Shown here in pieces: positions 61,333 through 64,000 of a stretch of 64,000 nt of DNA. Source of the stretch: Clostridium gelidum. GTDB lineage: Bacteria > Bacillota > Clostridia > Clostridiales > Clostridiaceae. Both the position numbers and the translations under genes were made by a program. Positions within the stretch are counted from its first letter, which is position 1. Each line of letters begins with the position of its first letter. Location of the stretch: contig NZ_AP024849.1 of assembly GCF_019977655.1 (NCBI RefSeq), positions 5,969,501-6,033,500 on the forward strand, read 5' to 3'. The notes beneath the pieces are model-generated. The model made no database searches. It was not told where the DNA came from and was given only the letters and a program-made list of their open reading frames with translations.

Positions 61333-61532
61333 TTGAATCGAAAAGGAGCATCGCTCCTGATCGAAAATCAATCATTTTGCGACACTCCCTCTTTGATTTT
61401 TTATATGAAATTATTTAGATATTCTGTATAAATGCTTTATATTATATTTATTTATATGTTGTATTTAAGTTATTAATTTTTACATAGTTTTTAAATTCTC
61501 TTTTAATATTAATTTATTGAAAAAATCAAAAT

Positions 61533-61548
61533 TGTTTCACGTGAAACA
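61533..61548. other. parS site 1
   Basis: TGTTTCACGTGAAACA, a perfect palindrome fitting the Firmicute parS consensus TGTTNCACGTGAAACA. It is embedded in a longer inverted repeat (AAAATCAA(A)ATTG...CAAT(C)TTGATTTT). Confidence 0.95.
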
Positions 61549-61594
61549 ATCTTGATTTTCTAAAGTCATCATTTATTATTAATTGCAAAAAAAT

Positions 61595-61625
61595 AGAGTG
61601 CCAAATAAAATGGCACTCTAAATAA
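61595..61625 (-). terminator. terminator of the parA-parB-DUF4446 unit
   Basis: AGAGTGCCA (61595-61603) pairs with TGGCACTCT (61611-61619); on the minus strand followed by ATTTTTTT. Confidence 0.9.
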
Positions 61626-61636
61626 AATTCAAAACT

Positions 61637-62143
61637 TTATTTATCTTCTTTGTTTGATGCTTCATTTAAAACATATAATTCTTCTTCTGAAAGATCGTAT
61701 CTTGATATTCCTTTATCAATTGGTTTAGCATAAGTTGTACTTTCCTGTCTTCCATATATACCGGTTAAAATAATACCATCATTGTTATCATCTAGCATAG
61801 CTATAGAAAAACTCAAATCACTCCCTACATTTTCAAAAGCTTTATATCTCATAATCGCTACTTTTTGAATACAATCTTTTAATTTTACTTCTAATTTCTC
61901 ACATTCTTTTAATGCCTTTTCAGAAACTTCTTTAGCTTCATCAATGCTATCTAGTCTTTCTAGTAGAATCTCCTCTAGATTCTTATTACTAGTTCCTCTC
62001 ATGAGCCTTTTATATTTAATCTCAACTCTTCCTACTGCTTTAAACAAGACTATTACCATTATAAATAATAATATAATTATTATTATCATTCCAACTATTA
62101 AATATGGTATTAGCTCATTGATTGTATTAATTAGTATATCCAA
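61637..62143 (-). CDS. DUF4446 membrane-anchored protein
   Basis: 168 residues. One N-terminal membrane helix (LIVGMIIIIILLFIMVIVLF), a coiled-coil segment, then the DUF4446 core (VAIMRYKAFENVGSDLSFSI, AMLDDNNDGIILTGIYGRQE). Regularly found after parB in clostridia; function unknown. TTG start at 62143. parS site 2 lies between it and parB. Confidence 0.9.
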   Translation of the reverse strand: MDILINTINELIPYLIVGMIIIIILLFIMVIVLFKAVGRVEIKYKRLMRGTSNKNLEEILLERLDSIDEAKEVSEKALKECEKLEVKLKDCIQKVAIMRYKAFENVGSDLSFSIAMLDDNNDGIILTGIYGRQESTTYAKPIDKGISRYDLSEEELYVLNEASNKEDK

Positions 62144-62166
62144 TCCCTTGTCATTCCTTTCATAAT

Positions 62167-62182
62167 TGTTTCACGTGAAACA
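62167..62182. other. parS site 2
   Basis: A second perfect TGTTTCACGTGAAACA, 634 bp from the first and 8 bp past the parB stop codon. Confidence 0.95.
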
Positions 62183-62189
62183 TTAAGTA

Positions 62190-63050
62190 TTAAATATTAA
62201 TAATATCTAATATCCTTTGTAAATCCTCCTCTGAATAATATTCAATTTCTATTTTTCCCTTATTTTTTTTATTTGAAACATTCACCTTTGTTCCAAAATA
62301 GTTTTGAAGTTGATTCTTTATTTCCTTATAATATGGATTTAAATCATCACTTCTCCAAATAACTTTTTCTTTTTCCTCTTGCTCATTAAACCTCTTTATT
62401 AATCTCTCTAATTCTCTAACTGATAACTTTTCATCAATTACTTGTTGTGATAATTCATATTGTTTTTGTTTATCACTAATGGTAAGAAGAACTCTCCCAT
62501 GCCCTTCTGAAAGAATACTTTCAATTATGTACTGTTGAACTCTTTCATCTAAATTTGTTAATCTCATTGTATTAGCAATTGCTACTCTTGATTTTCCAAT
62601 TCTTTTGCTTAATTCTTCTTGTGTTATCTTAAAATCATTTAATAGCTTTCTATATGCTAATGCCTCTTCAATTGGATTTAAATCTTGACGTTGAATGTTC
62701 TCTATTAATGAAATTTCTAATATATCCCTCTCAGTTAATTCCATTATAATTGCAGGTACATCTTTTAATCCAGCCATTTTAGCAGCTCTCCATCTTCTTT
62801 CTCCAGCTACTATAATGTATTTATCCGCCATATACTTCCTTAAAATTAAAGGTTGAATTATACCATGAGCTTTAATAGATTCTGCCAACTCAGCTATTTT
62901 CTCAGAATCAAATAACTTTCTTGGTTGTTCTTCATCGCTTTTAATTTTATTTATTGAAATTAATATATTATTATTTTCTTCTCTAAAATCTTCAGGATCT
63001 TCAGGTATTAGTGCACCTAATCCTTTTCCTAAAGTGAATTTCTTTGCCAT
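62190..63050 (-). CDS. parB: chromosome partitioning protein ParB (Spo0J)
   Basis: 286 residues from ATG 63050 (AGGTGAT upstream; a GTG at 63059 overlaps it). Opens KKFTLGKGLGALIPED. CTP-binding N domain ISINKIKSDEEQPRKLFDSE, IIVAGERRWRAAKMAGL, LIENIQRQDLNPIEEALAY. Central HTH ITQEELSKRIGKSRVAIANT binds parS. C-terminal dimer domain. Loads onto the two adjacent parS sites, spreads, recruits SMC, and with ParA segregates origins and links to sporulation. Starts just before the parA stop region; one operon. Confidence 0.97.
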   Translation of the reverse strand: MAKKFTLGKGLGALIPEDPEDFREENNNILISINKIKSDEEQPRKLFDSEKIAELAESIKAHGIIQPLILRKYMADKYIIVAGERRWRAAKMAGLKDVPAIIMELTERDILEISLIENIQRQDLNPIEEALAYRKLLNDFKITQEELSKRIGKSRVAIANTMRLTNLDERVQQYIIESILSEGHGRVLLTISDKQKQYELSQQVIDEKLSVRELERLIKRFNEQEEKEKVIWRSDDLNPYYKEIKNQLQNYFGTKVNVSNKKNKGKIEIEYYSEEDLQRILDIINI

Positions 63051-63059
63051 TTTTATCAC

Positions 63060-63821
63060 CTACTGCCTTTTCAAAAATTCTTTAGTTAATTTTACGTAGG
63101 CCTCTGCACCTTTACATTTTTCATCATATAACATGATTGGTAATCCGAAACTTGGTGCTTCTGCTAATCTTACATTTCTCGAAATTGTTGTTTTATAAAC
63201 TTTATCCTTAAAATATTTCTGAACTTCTTTTAAAACTTCATTGCTAAGATTTGTCCTATAATCAAACATAGTCATTACTACGCCTTCAATATCTAAATCT
63301 TTATTAAGTGATTTTTTTACTAATTGGATTGTATTAACTAATTGACTAACACCTTCTAATGCATAAAATTCGCATTGAATTGGAATTAAAACCGAATCTG
63401 CACAAGTTAGCGCATTTATAGTTAATACACCTAAAGATGGTGGACAGTCAATAAATACATAATCATATTCATCTTTAATTTCATTTAATTTATCTTTCAT
63501 TATATTCTCTCTATTTTTTCTATTTATAAGTTCAACCTCAGCTCCTGCAAGCTCCATAGTTGAAGGTGATATAAATAAATTTTGAACTAGGTCACTTCTT
63601 ACTATTGAATCTTTAATAGGAGTATCAGAAATTAAAACATCATAAATAGATAAATCCAAATTATTTTTATCTAATCCTAATCCACTTGTTGTGTTTCCTT
63701 GAGGATCTATGTCTATAGTCAAAACTTTATAACCCTCCATTGCTAAATATGCACATAAATTTATATTAGTAGTTGTCTTTCCAACTCCACCTTTTTGATT
63801 AAAAATGCAAATTGTTTTCAT
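63060..63821 (-). CDS. parA: chromosome partitioning ATPase ParA (Soj)
   Basis: 253 residues from ATG 63821; the frame extends to 63854 but MKTICIFNQKGGVGKTTTNI is the standard start. Deviant Walker A KGGVGKTT with signature Lys, Walker A' IDIDPQGNTTSG, Walker B YVFIDCPPSLGVLTINAL. A MinD/ParA switch ATPase binding DNA nonspecifically, moving ParB-parS complexes and in Bacillus also controlling DnaA. Nothing recognisable in the 180 bp beyond it to the window end. Confidence 0.97.
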   Translation of the reverse strand: MKTICIFNQKGGVGKTTTNINLCAYLAMEGYKVLTIDIDPQGNTTSGLGLDKNNLDLSIYDVLISDTPIKDSIVRSDLVQNLFISPSTMELAGAEVELINRKNRENIMKDKLNEIKDEYDYVFIDCPPSLGVLTINALTCADSVLIPIQCEFYALEGVSQLVNTIQLVKKSLNKDLDIEGVVMTMFDYRTNLSNEVLKEVQKYFKDKVYKTTISRNVRLAEAPSFGLPIMLYDEKCKGAEAYVKLTKEFLKRQ

Positions 63822-64000
63822 GATATGAATTTCCCCCCTTTCCCATATTATCATTATATATATTTTCCTTATATAATAAAAGAATTATGTCCTAAAAAAC
63901 ATTATTATTATAAATTTATCTTATTAAAAATACATTTTAAATAAAATTTCCCTATATAATATAAAACTGTAAAACTATAAATAGGTATGTTTTTAAAGCT

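Larger units (their letters stand above)
59582..61389 (+). mobile_element. IS1182-family insertion sequence
   Basis: Imperfect terminal inverted repeats: GGGGCTGTTGCAAAAC at the left end and, read inward on the right, AGGGAGTGTCGCAAAATG. Sub-terminal palindromes follow (CAAAACTAAC/GTTAGTTTTG left; GGAGC-ATC-GCTCC right). A perfect 14-bp terminator-like hairpin (59644-59675) shields the transposase from outside transcription and another terminator (61280-61332) follows it. No clear target duplication. Inserted between yyaC and the DUF4446 gene. Confidence 0.85.

Overview
The window is AT-rich, low-GC Firmicute DNA with strong AGGAGG-type ribosome binding sites, sporulation genes (yyaC, spo0J/soj-type parB/parA), acetyl-CoA acetyltransferase, NAD(P)-malic enzyme and a cluster I Clostridium style gene order. 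I infer a solventogenic Clostridium of the C. beijerinckii / C. saccharoperbutylacetonicum / C. butyricum group. The right edge (parA, parB, two perfect parS sites, rpsF-ssb-rpsR, rplI, dnaB) is the classic neighbourhood of the chromosomal origin; oriC itself is not in the window.

Layout. 1-25 kb is ordinary chromosome: thl (cut by the window edge) divergent from a LysR regulator, a frameshifted DUF2798 gene, rlmH, an MFS exporter, a chemotaxis receptor, SEC-C protein, walJ-like hydrolase, murA, several small or degenerate-fold proteins, a cytosolic-looking subtilase, a DnaD/DnaC-like loader pair, a perfect 363-bp tandem tRNA array (11 tRNAs), a YhiN flavoprotein, acyl-ACP thioesterase, DUF1858, purA and malic enzyme.

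25.2-45.1 kb is a complete contractile phage-tail module on the minus strand (PBSX/diffocin gene order: tail terminator, sheath, tube, XkdN-like chaperone with a canonical -1 slippery heptamer, tape measure, XkdP/Q/R/S/T/U-like baseplate, fibres, XhlA, holin, choline-binding-type amidase). No terminase, portal, capsid, integrase or replication gene is present, so it reads as a phage tail-like bacteriocin (tailocin). Its control region is the most interesting part. A LexA-type box sits inside a leftward promoter that first reads a 21-codon ORF and then runs antisense to an XRE repressor. Next come a second related 21-codon ORF and a sigma-region-4/ArpU-like regulator. Two operon-leading promoters share a TATAAT box and an array of 10-11-bp iterons at exactly the same spacing, and each is followed by an intrinsic terminator in the leader, suggesting activation plus antitermination. 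The island is flanked by ~90-bp imperfect direct repeats that carry phased DnaA boxes.

45-64 kb returns to housekeeping: proC, dnaB, lonC, rplI, gdpP-like DHH phosphodiesterase, MazG-like, rpsR-ssb-rpsF with an S6:S18-type leader, DUF951, mscS, DUF3343, LysE-type exporter, a class V aminotransferase, yyaC, an IS1182-family insertion sequence with a nonsense codon in the transposase, DUF4446, parB and parA. Three copies of a ~250-bp hairpin-forming element, with compensatory base changes between copies, are scattered through the window.
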